A stretch of DNA of 64,000 bases from Erythrobacter fulvus. GTDB taxonomy: Bacteria > Pseudomonadota > Alphaproteobacteria > Sphingomonadales > Sphingomonadaceae. The stretch spans positions 1-64,000 of the forward strand of contig NZ_JAQQXQ010000006.1 in the NCBI RefSeq assembly GCF_028595285.1. Direction: 5' to 3'. The notes under the pieces are model-generated. The model saw only the letters and a list, made by a program, of their open reading frames with translations, was not told the origin of the DNA and searched no databases. The stretch's first letter is position 1. The number at the start of each line of letters is the position of its first letter. The position numbers and the translations under genes were made by a program. Positions 34,523 to 42,834 of this stretch are shown here, piece after piece.

Positions 34523-35322
34523 AGCCAGCCTGCCGCCCACGCGATCACCACGGCTGCCGGCACCAGCAGCGCCTGCGCGAGCAGCGTGCCAGCAAGACGG
34601 CTGAGCGAGATCCAGACCATCGCCCGGCGGAAGACCGGCTCGCTCACGCTGCCGTCGACCACGTCATCGGTCAGCGCCGAGATCTGCGGGTCGATCAGCG
34701 CGAACAGCAGGATCGTCGCGAAGCCGTTGACGATCGCGGTCATCTGCGAGGCGGTGACGCGGAACTCGGGCACGAGGTAGCCGGCATAGAGCGAGGCGAG
34801 CACGCCCACCGCCAGCAACCCTTGCGCGGCGGCATTGGCGATCAGCACTGACCAGGTCACGCCGCGCGGCTTTCTCAGCCCGCGCAGCGTCTCGCCCGAG
34901 GGGATGGCGATGGAATCGCGCAGGGTGGCAAGGCCTGCCGGAGTCATGCTTGCGAGGATCAGTCGCGCGATGGAGCGGCGCGACTGAAAGAATGTGATCG
35001 CCACCGCGAACAGGCGCTGGCCAGTCGGAACCAGCACGATCCCGAGCGCCACCGCCGCCGCGGCGGAGAACAGCACGAGGCGCAAGTCCCAAATCAGGGT
35101 CTCGCCTGCGCCGTTCGCCAGCCCAGTTTCGATCCGCTTGGCAAGGAAGGGGCCAAGGAACCCGTTTGAGGTGCGCGAGACCAGCAGCAGGATGTTGAAC
35201 AGGGCGAAGCTCAGGGCGATGCGTCCGGTGCGCACACCGGCGATCCGTGCGGCATAGGCGAGCGCGCCGATCAGGTTGATGAGCGCGGTTAGGGCGCAAA
35301 TCAGGATCAGTTCGTTGTCCAT
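34519..35322 (-). CDS. DUF2837/Amj-family membrane protein (lipid II flippase Amj-like)
   Basis: 267 residues, about six to eight helices. The segment F-N-I-L-L-L-V-S-R-T-S-N-G-F-L-G-P-F-L and the pattern I-D-P-Q-I-S-A-L-T-D match the Amj (YdaH) family, described in Bacillus as an alternate lipid II flippase. Here it is the last gene of an Rrf2-YezD-TonB receptor-TauE operon, 39 bases after TauE/SafE, not near cell-wall genes. A transport or other role linked to sulfur compounds is therefore worth considering. It overlaps chrA by four bases tail to tail. Confidence 0.75.
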   Translation of the reverse strand: MDNELILICALTALINLIGALAYAARIAGVRTGRIALSFALFNILLLVSRTSNGFLGPFLAKRIETGLANGAGETLIWDLRLVLFSAAAAVALGIVLVPTGQRLFAVAITFFQSRRSIARLILASMTPAGLATLRDSIAIPSGETLRGLRKPRGVTWSVLIANAAAQGLLAVGVLASLYAGYLVPEFRVTASQMTAIVNGFATILLFALIDPQISALTDDVVDGSVSEPVFRRAMVWISLSRLAGTLLAQALLVPAAVVIAWAAGWL

Positions 35323-35361
35323 GCCCGCGCCCTTCGGATGTTCGGCCCTGAAAGATTGGCC

Positions 35362-36135
35362 CTAGATGATCGGCCATGCGCGATAGATGCTGAAGGCACT
35401 GGTGACAATCAGCACCAGCGCCACGGCGAGCAGCAGCACGCGCGGCTTGACCCGGCTCGCCAGCACGGCCCCGAAGGGCGCGGCAATCACCCCGCCGATG
35501 ATCAGGCCCACGGTGATGAGGGTGAAGGCGGCAAACCCCAGCGTGGCGATGAAGGCGATCGAGATCGACAGGGTCAGCAGGAATTCGGCCGAATTGACCG
35601 TGCCGATCACCTTTCTCGGATGGCCACCCTGTATCAGCAGGTTCGAGGTCACCACCGGTCCCCAACCACCGCCGCCCGCCGCGTCGAGAAACCCGCCAAC
35701 CGCCGCCAGCGGGCGGGTATAGCGCGGGTCCTCGAAGCGCGGGCGCGACAGGCGGATTGCCTTCCACAGCAGGTAAAGGCCCACGCCTGCGAGATAGAGC
35801 ATCACGAAGGGCCGCGCCGCCGAGGCGTCGATGCTCGACAGCAGGTAGGCACCGGCCACCCCGCCGAGCACGCCGAACGGCACGAGCCGCCGGAACAGCC
35901 CCCAGTCGACATTGCGGTGCCAGATATGGCTCGCCCCCGAAGCGCCGGTGGTGAACAGTTCGACGAGGTGGACGCTCGCCGAAGCCGTGGCGGGCGGCAC
36001 GCCGAGCGCGCTGACTAGCAGGGTCTGGGTGATGACCCCGAAGGCCATGCCCAGCGCCCCGTCGATCATCTGCGCGGCCATGCCGATGGCGATGAACGGC
36101 GCGATGTCGACAAGGAGCGAGACGAAGTCGGGCAT
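35362..36135 (-). CDS. TauE/SafE family sulfite/sulfonate-type exporter
   Basis: 257 residues, about eight membrane helices. Typical TauE/SafE signatures: M-I-D-G-A-L-G-M-A-F-G near residue 24, a repeat-half G-G-F-L-D-A-A-G-G-G-G-W-G-P near 148, and N-S-A-E-F. Family members move sulfite, sulfoacetate, taurine or other organosulfur anions across the inner membrane. It follows the TonB receptor gene after 29 bases and precedes the Amj-like gene by 39, all apparently one transcript. Confidence 0.88.
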   Translation of the reverse strand: MPDFVSLLVDIAPFIAIGMAAQMIDGALGMAFGVITQTLLVSALGVPPATASASVHLVELFTTGASGASHIWHRNVDWGLFRRLVPFGVLGGVAGAYLLSSIDASAARPFVMLYLAGVGLYLLWKAIRLSRPRFEDPRYTRPLAAVGGFLDAAGGGGWGPVVTSNLLIQGGHPRKVIGTVNSAEFLLTLSISIAFIATLGFAAFTLITVGLIIGGVIAAPFGAVLASRVKPRVLLLAVALVLIVTSAFSIYRAWPII

Positions 36136-36164
36136 GAGGTGATCCTCTTACGCGAAGGGCAGGA

Positions 36165-38612
36165 CTAGAGCGTGATCGAAGCGGTTGCGCCCCAGGTGCG
36201 CGGATCGCCGGGCAGCCCCGCGATCAGTCCGGTCTGGCCCGGCCCGACGAAGAGCTGCTCGAAATAGTTCTCATCGAAGGCGTTCCTTACCCAGGCGAAG
36301 AGGTTCAGCCCGTCCTCCGAACGGAAGCCGAGGCGGAAGTTCGAAAGGTGATAGCCGCCGATCCGGGTGGCCTCGGATGGCGAGGCATCGGAGAAGAAGT
36401 CCGAACGGTAGCTGCCGTCATAGCCGAGATAGATCTGCCCTGGCTTGTCGAGGAAACGAACCGGCAGATTGCCCTCCGCCCCGAAGGAGAAGGCCCATTC
36501 GGACACGCCGGGCAGACGCTGGCCGGAAATGTCGCAATTGGCGGGGCTGATGCCGCCGGGGGTTCCGGGCGGCGACGGCGTCTGGCCGGGTGCCGCAGTG
36601 GTGCCGCCGCGCAGCTCGACCGGGCAGGGCGCATCAACAAAGCGGATATACTTCGCATCCGTGTAGGCGCCGCTGACATAGGCGTTGAACCGCTCGCTCG
36701 GCCGGACCGCGAAATCGGCCTCGATGCCTTGCGAGCGGACCTTTTCGGCATTGGCGAGGAAGCCGCGCAGCACGCCGAACTGGCCGTTGGTCACCGTCGC
36801 CTGAAAGTCCTCGATCTGGGTGCGGAAGGCCGCGAGGTTGAGCGTCGCGCGGCGGTTCCAGAACTGGGTCTTCAGCCCGATCTCGAAATGATCGACCTTC
36901 TCCGGCAGGATCGAGCCAGCCTCCTGGATCGGCACGCCATTGGTATCGGTCGGCAGGCCGTTCTGGTTGATCCCGATCGTCTTGAAGCTCCGCGCATAGG
37001 TGCCATAGGCCAGCACATCAGGCGCGAGTTCGTAGCTCAGCGTCAGGTCGTAGGTGAGGTTCCAGTCGGTATCCTCGGGCGCGCTTTCCTGCGGCTGGAA
37101 GACGCCGAGTTGGGCGCGGGAGCGCGCATCGGTCTCGGTGCCGAACAGCTCGGTGCCGTCACCCGTGAACACCCGGCGGCGATAAAAGCCGCGTTTCTCG
37201 TCGTAGTTGAGCCGCACGCCGGGCTGGATGGTGAAGGCGTCCGTCACCTTCCAGCTGGCCTGCCCGAACAGCGCAAGGCTGGTGCTCTCCAGGAACTGTG
37301 TGTTGCGGGCGGTGAGCCCGTCCAAGACGGTGGGATCGTTCGACAGCGGATTGGAGGGATTGATCGTCCACCGACTGGCGGCTGCGCCTTGGCCCTCCAG
37401 CCCCTGCGTATCGATCCGCTGATCGAAGGCGAAGGCGCCGACCACGAAATCGAAGCGATCGCCCGCGTAAGCGTAGCGGAACTCCTGCGTATACTGGTCC
37501 TGCTGCGAAGGGTTCTGCGACAGGGTAACGATAGGGAGGCCCGTGAAGTCGCGGTCGTTCTCCGGCTTCCAGTCCCACGTCCGCCATGCGGTGATCGAGG
37601 TGAAGGTGCCAGGCCCCGCATCCCAGTTCACCCGCAGCGCCACCCCGCCGATGACGTTGCCCGCGTTGAGGCTGGCGTCGAGATCGGACAGGCGGTCGAA
37701 AAGGTTGGTGCTCGGCGGTGCATAGTTCTGCGCGGCGGCGAGCGCTGCGAACTGGCGCTCCAGCGGCCGCTGGGTCGCCACCGCCCGCACGAAGACCGAG
37801 CCGCAGCACACAGCGTTCTGCTTGTTGTAGTCCCCAACCAGCGTCACCCGCAGGTTGTCGCTTGGCTCCCACAACAGCTGGCCGCGAACGCCGATATTGT
37901 CCAGGCTCTGGATGTGCTGGCCGGTGGTGACATTCGTGATGGTCCCGCTGCGGGTGGTGTCGGACACAGCGATCCGCGCCGCTAGCGTTTCGGACAGTGG
38001 GCCGGACAGCGACATCCGCGCTTGGCGGAAATCGAAATTGCCCAACGACACCTCCGCCCGCCCCTCGAAGTCGAAGGTCGGCTGGCGGGTGGTGATGTTG
38101 ATCGCGCCCGCCGTGGTGTTCTTGCCGTAGAGCGTCCCTTGCGGCCCGCGCAGCACCTCGATCTGGGCGACGTCGAGGAAATCGAAGGTCGCCGAGGCGA
38201 CACGAGCGTAATAGACATCGTCGATATAGATGCCCACGCCTTGCTCGAACCCGTCGCTCGTGAGGCCGAACGGCACGCCGAGCCCGCGGATGTTCACGGC
38301 TGTGTTGCGCGGGTTGGAGGAATAGAATTGCAGTGTCGGCGCAAGCTGCTGGAGCCGGTTCACGTTGAACGCCCCGGTCTCGTCGAGCTGCTTGGCGTCG
38401 ATCACGGTCACGGCGAGGGGAATGTCCTGCGCGCTTTCGGAGCGGCGCCGGGCGGTGACGATGATGTCATTGCCTTGACCTGCGGCACTGGCTTCGGCTT
38501 GGGTTGCTTCGGAAAACAGTGTTTCCGGGTCGGTCTGATTGGCCAGAGCGGGGGCGGCAACGGACAGAGCCGTGCCGAGCAGCAGGACGCTGCGGAGTGT
38601 AATCGGATACAT
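36165..38612 (-). CDS. TonB-dependent receptor in sulfur-type operon
   Basis: 815 residues. Signal peptide to about 24 (A-P-A-L-A-N), TonB box D-I-I-V-T-A-R-R-R, plug domain (about 55-165) with N-I-R-G-L-G, I-D-D-V-Y and V-L-R-G-P-Q-G-T-L-Y-G-K-N. A beta-barrel of about 650 residues ends W-G-A-T-A-S-I-T-L. It resembles the FecA/pesticin-type receptors widespread in Sphingomonadales. The C-C-G-S segment near 270 and another Cys pair later in an outer loop could form disulfides. Being between YezD and TauE/SafE, it may bring an organosulfur ligand through the outer membrane; that is inferred from position. Confidence 0.88.
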   Translation of the reverse strand: MYPITLRSVLLLGTALSVAAPALANQTDPETLFSEATQAEASAAGQGNDIIVTARRRSESAQDIPLAVTVIDAKQLDETGAFNVNRLQQLAPTLQFYSSNPRNTAVNIRGLGVPFGLTSDGFEQGVGIYIDDVYYARVASATFDFLDVAQIEVLRGPQGTLYGKNTTAGAINITTRQPTFDFEGRAEVSLGNFDFRQARMSLSGPLSETLAARIAVSDTTRSGTITNVTTGQHIQSLDNIGVRGQLLWEPSDNLRVTLVGDYNKQNAVCCGSVFVRAVATQRPLERQFAALAAAQNYAPPSTNLFDRLSDLDASLNAGNVIGGVALRVNWDAGPGTFTSITAWRTWDWKPENDRDFTGLPIVTLSQNPSQQDQYTQEFRYAYAGDRFDFVVGAFAFDQRIDTQGLEGQGAAASRWTINPSNPLSNDPTVLDGLTARNTQFLESTSLALFGQASWKVTDAFTIQPGVRLNYDEKRGFYRRRVFTGDGTELFGTETDARSRAQLGVFQPQESAPEDTDWNLTYDLTLSYELAPDVLAYGTYARSFKTIGINQNGLPTDTNGVPIQEAGSILPEKVDHFEIGLKTQFWNRRATLNLAAFRTQIEDFQATVTNGQFGVLRGFLANAEKVRSQGIEADFAVRPSERFNAYVSGAYTDAKYIRFVDAPCPVELRGGTTAAPGQTPSPPGTPGGISPANCDISGQRLPGVSEWAFSFGAEGNLPVRFLDKPGQIYLGYDGSYRSDFFSDASPSEATRIGGYHLSNFRLGFRSEDGLNLFAWVRNAFDENYFEQLFVGPGQTGLIAGLPGDPRTWGATASITL

Positions 38613-38697
38613 GATTTCGCCTTTTCAAGCGGGCATGCATCCGGTGGTCCGGTCTGCGGGTCCCTGTTGTGGTTGACGTTGCGGTCACGACCGAAGC

Positions 38698-38865
38698 TCA
38701 GTCGTTCAGCCGCTTTCTTTCGGTGACATCGATCTGCATCACCCTGCCATCATGCACGGTGAGCTGGATCGCGCCGAAACGCAGGCGCGAAAGCGCCTCG
38801 CTGACAAGCGCCAGAGCGTCAGGCAAAATGCCTTCACCATCATGGTGTTTCCTGTCTTGGTCCAT
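38698..38865 (-). CDS. YezD family (DUF2292) small protein
   Basis: 55 residues from ATG 38865, seven bases after AAGGAAAGG; a longer frame to 38934 would cross the promoter. The core A-L-A-L-V-S-E-A-L-S-R-L-R-F-G-A-I then V-H-D-G-R-V-M-Q-I-D-V-T-E-R is the YezD signature. YezD proteins are commonly near sulfate and cysteine uptake genes and under sulfur control; their function is unknown. It is the first gene of the receptor-TauE-Amj operon, 85 bases upstream of the receptor. Confidence 0.82.
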   Translation of the reverse strand: MDQDRKHHDGEGILPDALALVSEALSRLRFGAIQLTVHDGRVMQIDVTERKRLND

Positions 38866-38905
38866 AGTCGGGCCTTTCCTTGCGCGGAACCTGTCCGCAG
38901 CGCAG

Positions 38906-38934
38906 GAATTAAACTCAAGTGAATTGCTTGACAA
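38906..38934 (-). promoter_or_regulatory. Sigma70-type promoter with overlapping dyad, likely Rrf2 operator
   Basis: Minus strand: TTGTCA, 17 bases, TAATTC. The imperfect dyad AATTCACTTGAGTTTAATT (38907-38925) runs from the spacer through most of the -10. It is between the Rrf2 gene and the YezD gene, about 40 bases before the YezD ATG. Repression by the adjacent Rrf2 protein is the natural reading. Confidence 0.55.
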
Positions 38935-38997
38935 TAGGGTGCCGCGACAGATTTTCTGTTCGGCGACGAAAAGAAGGCTTCGCGCGGCGAGCCGAAA

Positions 38998-39447
38998 TCA
39001 GGCCCGGCTTGCCTCGTCCTCGGCAAAGGGCGGGACAGGATCGATCCTGTCTGACAGGCGGATGCCGTCGAGGATCTGTGCCGTGCGATCGCGCACATCG
39101 AGCATCAGCGCCCGCGTGCGACACTCGCCTTCCTCGACGCAGTTCTTGCACTTCTCGTGGGCGTAACGGCTTGCGCAAGGCACCAGAGCAAGGCTGCCGC
39201 GCATGTGGCGGATGAGATCGCCATAGGTGATGTCGACCGGTGCGATCGCCAGCCAGTAACCCCCGTCGCGCCCGCGCTGCGAGGCGACAAGGCCAAAGCG
39301 AGTGAGCTCGGACAGGATCACGGTCAGGAACTTGGCAGGGATGTTCTGCGCCTCGGCAATCGCCGCTAGCTGCACCGGCCCCTCGCCATAATGGTCGGCC
39401 AGGTGCTGCATCGCGCGGATCGCGTAGCGGGTCTTCTGGGACAGCAT
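38998..39447 (-). CDS. Rrf2 family transcriptional regulator with Cys cluster
   Basis: 149 residues. Winged-helix N-terminus with L-S-Q-K-T-R-Y-A-I-R-A-M-Q-H-L-A, V-I-L-S-E-L-T-R-F-G-L-V and G-R-D-G-G-Y-W-L, as in IscR/CymR/NsrR. Four cysteines C91, C100, C103 and C109 fit the Rrf2 C-x(5-8)-C-x2-C-x5-C cluster site that can hold an Fe-S centre, so it may sense iron-sulfur status, oxygen, NO or sulfur supply. It is 132 bases upstream of the YezD-receptor-TauE-Amj genes on the same strand, and probably controls them. It could be transcribed with them or separately. Confidence 0.85.
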   Translation of the reverse strand: MLSQKTRYAIRAMQHLADHYGEGPVQLAAIAEAQNIPAKFLTVILSELTRFGLVASQRGRDGGYWLAIAPVDITYGDLIRHMRGSLALVPCASRYAHEKCKNCVEEGECRTRALMLDVRDRTAQILDGIRLSDRIDPVPPFAEDEASRA

Positions 39448-39519
39448 CGCGGATTGTCTATCCGCCCGGTAGGCAATGAGGTCAAGTGCAGGGCAGGTCG
39501 ATCTATGCCACTGGCGGTT

Positions 39520-39645
39520 ATGGGGTCGGTTGCTGAATTTCGGCTTTTGGCAGAACCCCGGCCCAAGCTGACTGACCGGTATTAGCGAACCCGGTCATTC
39601 AGAATGTCGATTGGGAACAGCGGCTAAGTCCCAGAACCGGTCATC
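39520..39645 (+). repeat. Dispersed intergenic repeat R1, copy 9 (5' half, subtype B)
   Basis: ATGGGGTCGGTTGCTGAATT, CGGCTTTTGGCAGAACCCCG, then CTGACTGACCGGTATTAGCG and CTAAGTCCCAGAACCGG, in the same order as in the copy starting 32755. The rest of 39448-39873 has no gene I can support. Confidence 0.7.
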
Positions 39646-39873
39646 TAACCCTCTCACAGACAGCCACCGGTTGAGCGGGCCGTTGCTAAGTCGATGTGGT
39701 GCAAAAACTACCTCTTTATAACTGCAATGCGCTCGACTTCCCGCGCACCGCAAGCATTTGTGCTGTCACTGAATCGCGGCCGCTGAGCCGCCGCATCCCC
39801 GACGCCGCCGGTGCATCGGGGCTTCTCCTGGTGAGGGCAGCGGTTGTCGCTGGTCCGAGCAGGAGTACTACCC

Positions 39874-40350
39874 ATGACGAACACGAACACTGCGGTAGCC
39901 AAAGCGGCACCCGCCACCGAAAGCGCGGATCCGGTCAACGCCTCGAAGACTTCCGGGAAACGTCTGACGGCCCCCTCAGAGGCTGATAAGAAGCCCGCCG
40001 AGCCGCCGACATTGCTCGCCAGTAACAAGAAGGCGCGCAGCATCGCATCTGCGACGGCGTCGGCTCCCAGCGAGGCAAGCCACGCGGTGCCTGAGCAGCA
40101 GCGCAAGACCAAAGCCTCTGTCGTTGAGGCGCTACTGACCCGAGAGGGTGGCGCCAGCCTCGAGGCCCTTTCCGAGGCAACCGGCTGGCAGGCGCACACC
40201 TGTCGCGCTTTCCTGACCGGACTGAGGAAGAAGGGCAGGGAGGTGATCCGGGCGAGCGACAAGGATGGCAAGTCGATTTACCTGATTACCCCTGACCGGT
40301 CGGCTCCATCGCCGCCCAAGGCCAAGCAGACCGTCGCGGAGAGCAACTGA
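39874..40350 (+). CDS. DUF3489 domain-containing protein
   Basis: 158 residues from ATG 39874, eight bases after AGGAG. The first 85 residues are a low-complexity Ala/Thr/Ser/Lys linker. The C-terminal part (about 85-145) is the DUF3489 winged-helix-like domain: V-V-E-A-L-L-T-R-E-G-G-A-S-L-E-A-L-S-E-A-T-G-W-Q-A-H-T-C-R-A-F-L. This domain is a regular partner of DUF2924 and large serine recombinases in alphaproteobacteria. A DNA-binding or recombination-accessory role is likely. It overlaps the next gene by one base (TGATG). Confidence 0.85.
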   Translation: MTNTNTAVAKAAPATESADPVNASKTSGKRLTAPSEADKKPAEPPTLLASNKKARSIASATASAPSEASHAVPEQQRKTKASVVEALLTREGGASLEALSEATGWQAHTCRAFLTGLRKKGREVIRASDKDGKSIYLITPDRSAPSPPKAKQTVAESN

Positions 40351-40781
40351 TGGGCCGGCGTGCATTGATGACCCTAGAGCGGCTTGAGCAACTCGGATCG
40401 TTGGAGCTGAAGGAAGAGTGGGCGCGCTTTCATGGCGCGCCCGCACCCTCGGTGACACCCGACCTGCTCCGGCTCGGCATCGCCTACAGGCTACAGGAGA
40501 AGAAGCAGGGCGGGCTCAGCCGCGAGAGCAAACGGCTCCTGCGGCAGGCCGTGGCGATAGCCCAACAGGACAATGCCACTGCAGCACCACTGCGCCGCCT
40601 CACGCCCGGCACGCGGCTGGTCCGCGACTGGCACGGAGCTGGCCACACCGTGACCGTGCTGGACGAGGGCTTCGAGTACGACGGGCGCACGTGGCGCTCG
40701 TTGACCGCCATCGCCAAGGCGATCACCGGCACCCACCGCAACGGGCCGAGGTTCTTCGGCCTGACCGGAAATGCCGCATGA
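40350..40781 (+). CDS. DUF2924 domain-containing protein
   Basis: 143 residues. DUF2924 pattern seen: L-K-E-E-W-A-R-F-H-G-A-P-A-P, L-L-R-L-G-I-A-Y-R-L-Q-E, then G-T-R-L-V-R-D-W-H-G-A-G-H-T-V-T-V and F-E-Y-D-G-R-T-W-R-S-L-T-A-I-A-K-A-I-T-G-T. The latter resembles small DNA-binding modules that accompany recombinases. It is translationally coupled on both sides: TGATG with DUF3489 and ATGA with the recombinase. Exact function not established. Confidence 0.88.
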   Translation: MGRRALMTLERLEQLGSLELKEEWARFHGAPAPSVTPDLLRLGIAYRLQEKKQGGLSRESKRLLRQAVAIAQQDNATAAPLRRLTPGTRLVRDWHGAGHTVTVLDEGFEYDGRTWRSLTAIAKAITGTHRNGPRFFGLTGNAA

Positions 40782-42412
40782 AACCGCTGCGCTGTGCGGT
40801 CTACACACGCAAGTCGACTGAGGATGGTCTGGAGCAGGAGTTCAACAGCCTCGACGCCCAGCGCGAGGCTTGCGACGCCTATATCCTGAGCCAGCGTCAC
40901 GAGGGCTGGTCGCTGGTTCCGAACCACTACGACGACGGCGGGTTCTCGGGCGGCAATATAGAGCGACCCGGTCTCAAGGCGCTGCTCGCCGATATCGATG
41001 CCGGTCTGGTGGATGTGATCGTGGTCTACAAGGTCGACCGGCTGACCCGAAGTCTTGCCGACTTCGCCAAGATCGTCGAACGGCTGGATGCGAAGCAAGC
41101 CAGCTTCGTGAGCGTCACGCAGGCGTTCAACACCACCACCAGCATGGGGCGCCTCACCCTCAATGTCCTGCTGAGCTTCGCCCAGTTCGAGCGCGAGGTC
41201 ACCGGCGAGCGTATCCGTGACAAGATCGCTGCCTCCAAGAAGAAGGGGCTGTGGATGGGAGGCCCGGTGCCGCTCGGCTATCAAGTGGTTGAACGCAAGC
41301 TGGTGCCGGTCCCCGAGGAAGCCGAGCGGGTACGGGAGATCATGCGGCGCTTCATCGCCTCGACCTCGGCCAACCAGCTGATCGCTGAGCTGGAGGCGGA
41401 AGGGATCAGGACCAAGGTCCAGCAGCGCACCAGCGGACCGCACCGCGGCGGCATTCCGTTCAAGCGAGGCAGTCTGTTCCATCTGCTCTCCAACCCGATC
41501 TACCGTGGCAAGATCGTGCACAAGGGAAAGGTCTACGATGGCGAACACGAGGCGATCGTCGACGAGGCGCTGTGGGATGCGGTGCAGGCGCGGCTGGAGC
41601 AGAAGGCACCGCCTCGCAAGCGCAAGAGCAATGATCCGCAAGAGGCGATGCTGCGTGGTCTGCTGATCGATCCCGAGGGTCGTCCGATGGTCCCGACGTA
41701 CACGAAGAAGGGGACGCGCCGTTACGCCTATTACGAGACCCGGAAGGACCTCGCCGCCAAGCCGGATGCCACCCCGCCAACCCGCATCGCGCAGTCCAGT
41801 ATTGAGCGGCATATCGTCACTCACCTGACTACCCTCCTCGACGATGAGCATGCGTTGCGGCGCCTGACCGATCTGGAGGAAGCGAGCCAACTGACAGCAT
41901 TGTTCGAGGCGGCAAGGCTGCGCAGATTGGAACTGCAGCATCCTGCGACCCGCGATGAGACCGTCCGGGCGTTGATTGCCAGCATCGCGTTTGGGACGAG
42001 CAACTTGCGCCTCAGCATCAACCTGGTGGCGCTTGGGTCGATCGGTGAGGCGCCGCTCGAACTGTCGCTTCCCGAGCCCAAGCCGTTCCGCGAGGCGAAG
42101 TTGCGCATCGACACTACCGCTGCCACTGATCAGATCGATCGCAAGCTGGTCGGCCTGATCGCCGAGGCGATGGAAGTTCGAGAGCTGGTTCTCGCTTCGC
42201 CTGAGCTCAGCCTCAACCAGCTCGGCAAGCGCGAGGGGCGCTGCCGCACGCAGCTTGGCAAGCTGTTCCGGCTTTCATGGCTGAGCCCTCGGATTGTCGA
42301 AGCGATCATCGACGGGCGCCAGCCCGCTCGGCTCGATCGCCGAACCCTGCTCGAGGCGGATCTTCCCCTTTGCTGGCGGGCGCAGGAGCAGATGCTGGGG
42401 TTCGCTGCCTGA
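40778..42412 (+). CDS. Large serine recombinase
   Basis: 544 residues from ATG 40778 overlapping the DUF2924 stop. N-terminal resolvase domain (1-150) with catalytic S13 in Y-T-R-K-S-T-E, then F-S-G-G-N-I-E-R-P, V-Y-K-V-D-R-L-T-R-S and F-A-Q-F-E-R-E. The recombinase domain (about 165-290) has G-G-P-V-P-L-G-Y and L-L-S-N-P-I-Y-R-G-K-I-V. The expected zinc-ribbon part is present as a Cys-less variant (G-L-L-I-D-P-E-G-R-P-M-V-P). It should move or excise the element that carries it, but no attachment sites are obvious in the flanks. A terminator follows. Confidence 0.9.
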   Translation: MKPLRCAVYTRKSTEDGLEQEFNSLDAQREACDAYILSQRHEGWSLVPNHYDDGGFSGGNIERPGLKALLADIDAGLVDVIVVYKVDRLTRSLADFAKIVERLDAKQASFVSVTQAFNTTTSMGRLTLNVLLSFAQFEREVTGERIRDKIAASKKKGLWMGGPVPLGYQVVERKLVPVPEEAERVREIMRRFIASTSANQLIAELEAEGIRTKVQQRTSGPHRGGIPFKRGSLFHLLSNPIYRGKIVHKGKVYDGEHEAIVDEALWDAVQARLEQKAPPRKRKSNDPQEAMLRGLLIDPEGRPMVPTYTKKGTRRYAYYETRKDLAAKPDATPPTRIAQSSIERHIVTHLTTLLDDEHALRRLTDLEEASQLTALFEAARLRRLELQHPATRDETVRALIASIAFGTSNLRLSINLVALGSIGEAPLELSLPEPKPFREAKLRIDTTAATDQIDRKLVGLIAEAMEVRELVLASPELSLNQLGKREGRCRTQLGKLFRLSWLSPRIVEAIIDGRQPARLDRRTLLEADLPLCWRAQEQMLGFAA

Positions 42413-42420
42413 TGCAGCGC

Positions 42421-42446
42421 GACCGGACTTGCGGTCAGTTTTTTCT
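42421..42446 (+). terminator. Terminator after serine recombinase
   Basis: GACCG, loop GACTTG, CGGTC, then AGTTTTTT: short stem plus six T's, nine bases after the stop codon. Confidence 0.65.
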
Positions 42447-42604
42447 GGACAGAGATATGGGGAGAAAAGGGCCGGGACATCCGGCTCTTTCTGCGTGCTC
42501 TGACGCACCGCAGGCACCTGCCATCGACGAAATCCCGCAGAACTGCGCAATTCTCTGGACACGGTGTGCCCGAAGGCCAATTCTTGATTTCGGGAGAGAC
42601 TGTT

Positions 42605-42691
42605 TGGTGCGGTCGAGAAGACTCGAACTTCCACGGCCTTTCGGCCACAACGACCTCAACGTTGCGCGTCTACCAGTTCCGCCACGACCGC
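42605..42691 (-). tRNA. tRNA-Leu(GAG)
   Basis: 87 bases on the minus strand. Acceptor GCGGTCG (5') pairs with CGACCGC (3'), followed by A and encoded CCA. The anticodon arm CAACG-TTGAGGT-CGTTG gives anticodon GAG. A long variable arm (GGCCGAAAGGCC) and the T-loop TTCGAGT fit a class II tRNA-Leu. The serine recombinase cassette ends about 190 bases from its 3' end. Confidence 0.95.
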
Positions 42692-42834
42692 ACTCGGGTT
42701 TGCCGGGGCAGCAACGTGCTGGCCCCGCGGTAGGAGCGCGCCCCTAGCAAGGGGTTTTGCCCCGCGCAAGCTCTTTGAAGAGAGCGAATGAATGGCAGGC
42801 GAAAAAGCCGCTGTTCACGCTCTGCGCGGTGCTG

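Noticed and set aside
36348-37985. Plus-strand frame of 545 codons
   Set aside because: Antisense shadow of the second TonB receptor in high-GC DNA.
40484-41941. Minus-strand frame of 485 codons opposite the serine recombinase
   Set aside because: Shadow of the recombinase and DUF2924 genes.
42605-42691. tRNA-Leu as the integration site of the recombinase cassette
   Set aside because: I found no repeated tRNA 3' fragment at the far side (39.5-39.9 kb), and large serine recombinases do not typically use tRNA ends, so no attachment site is claimed.
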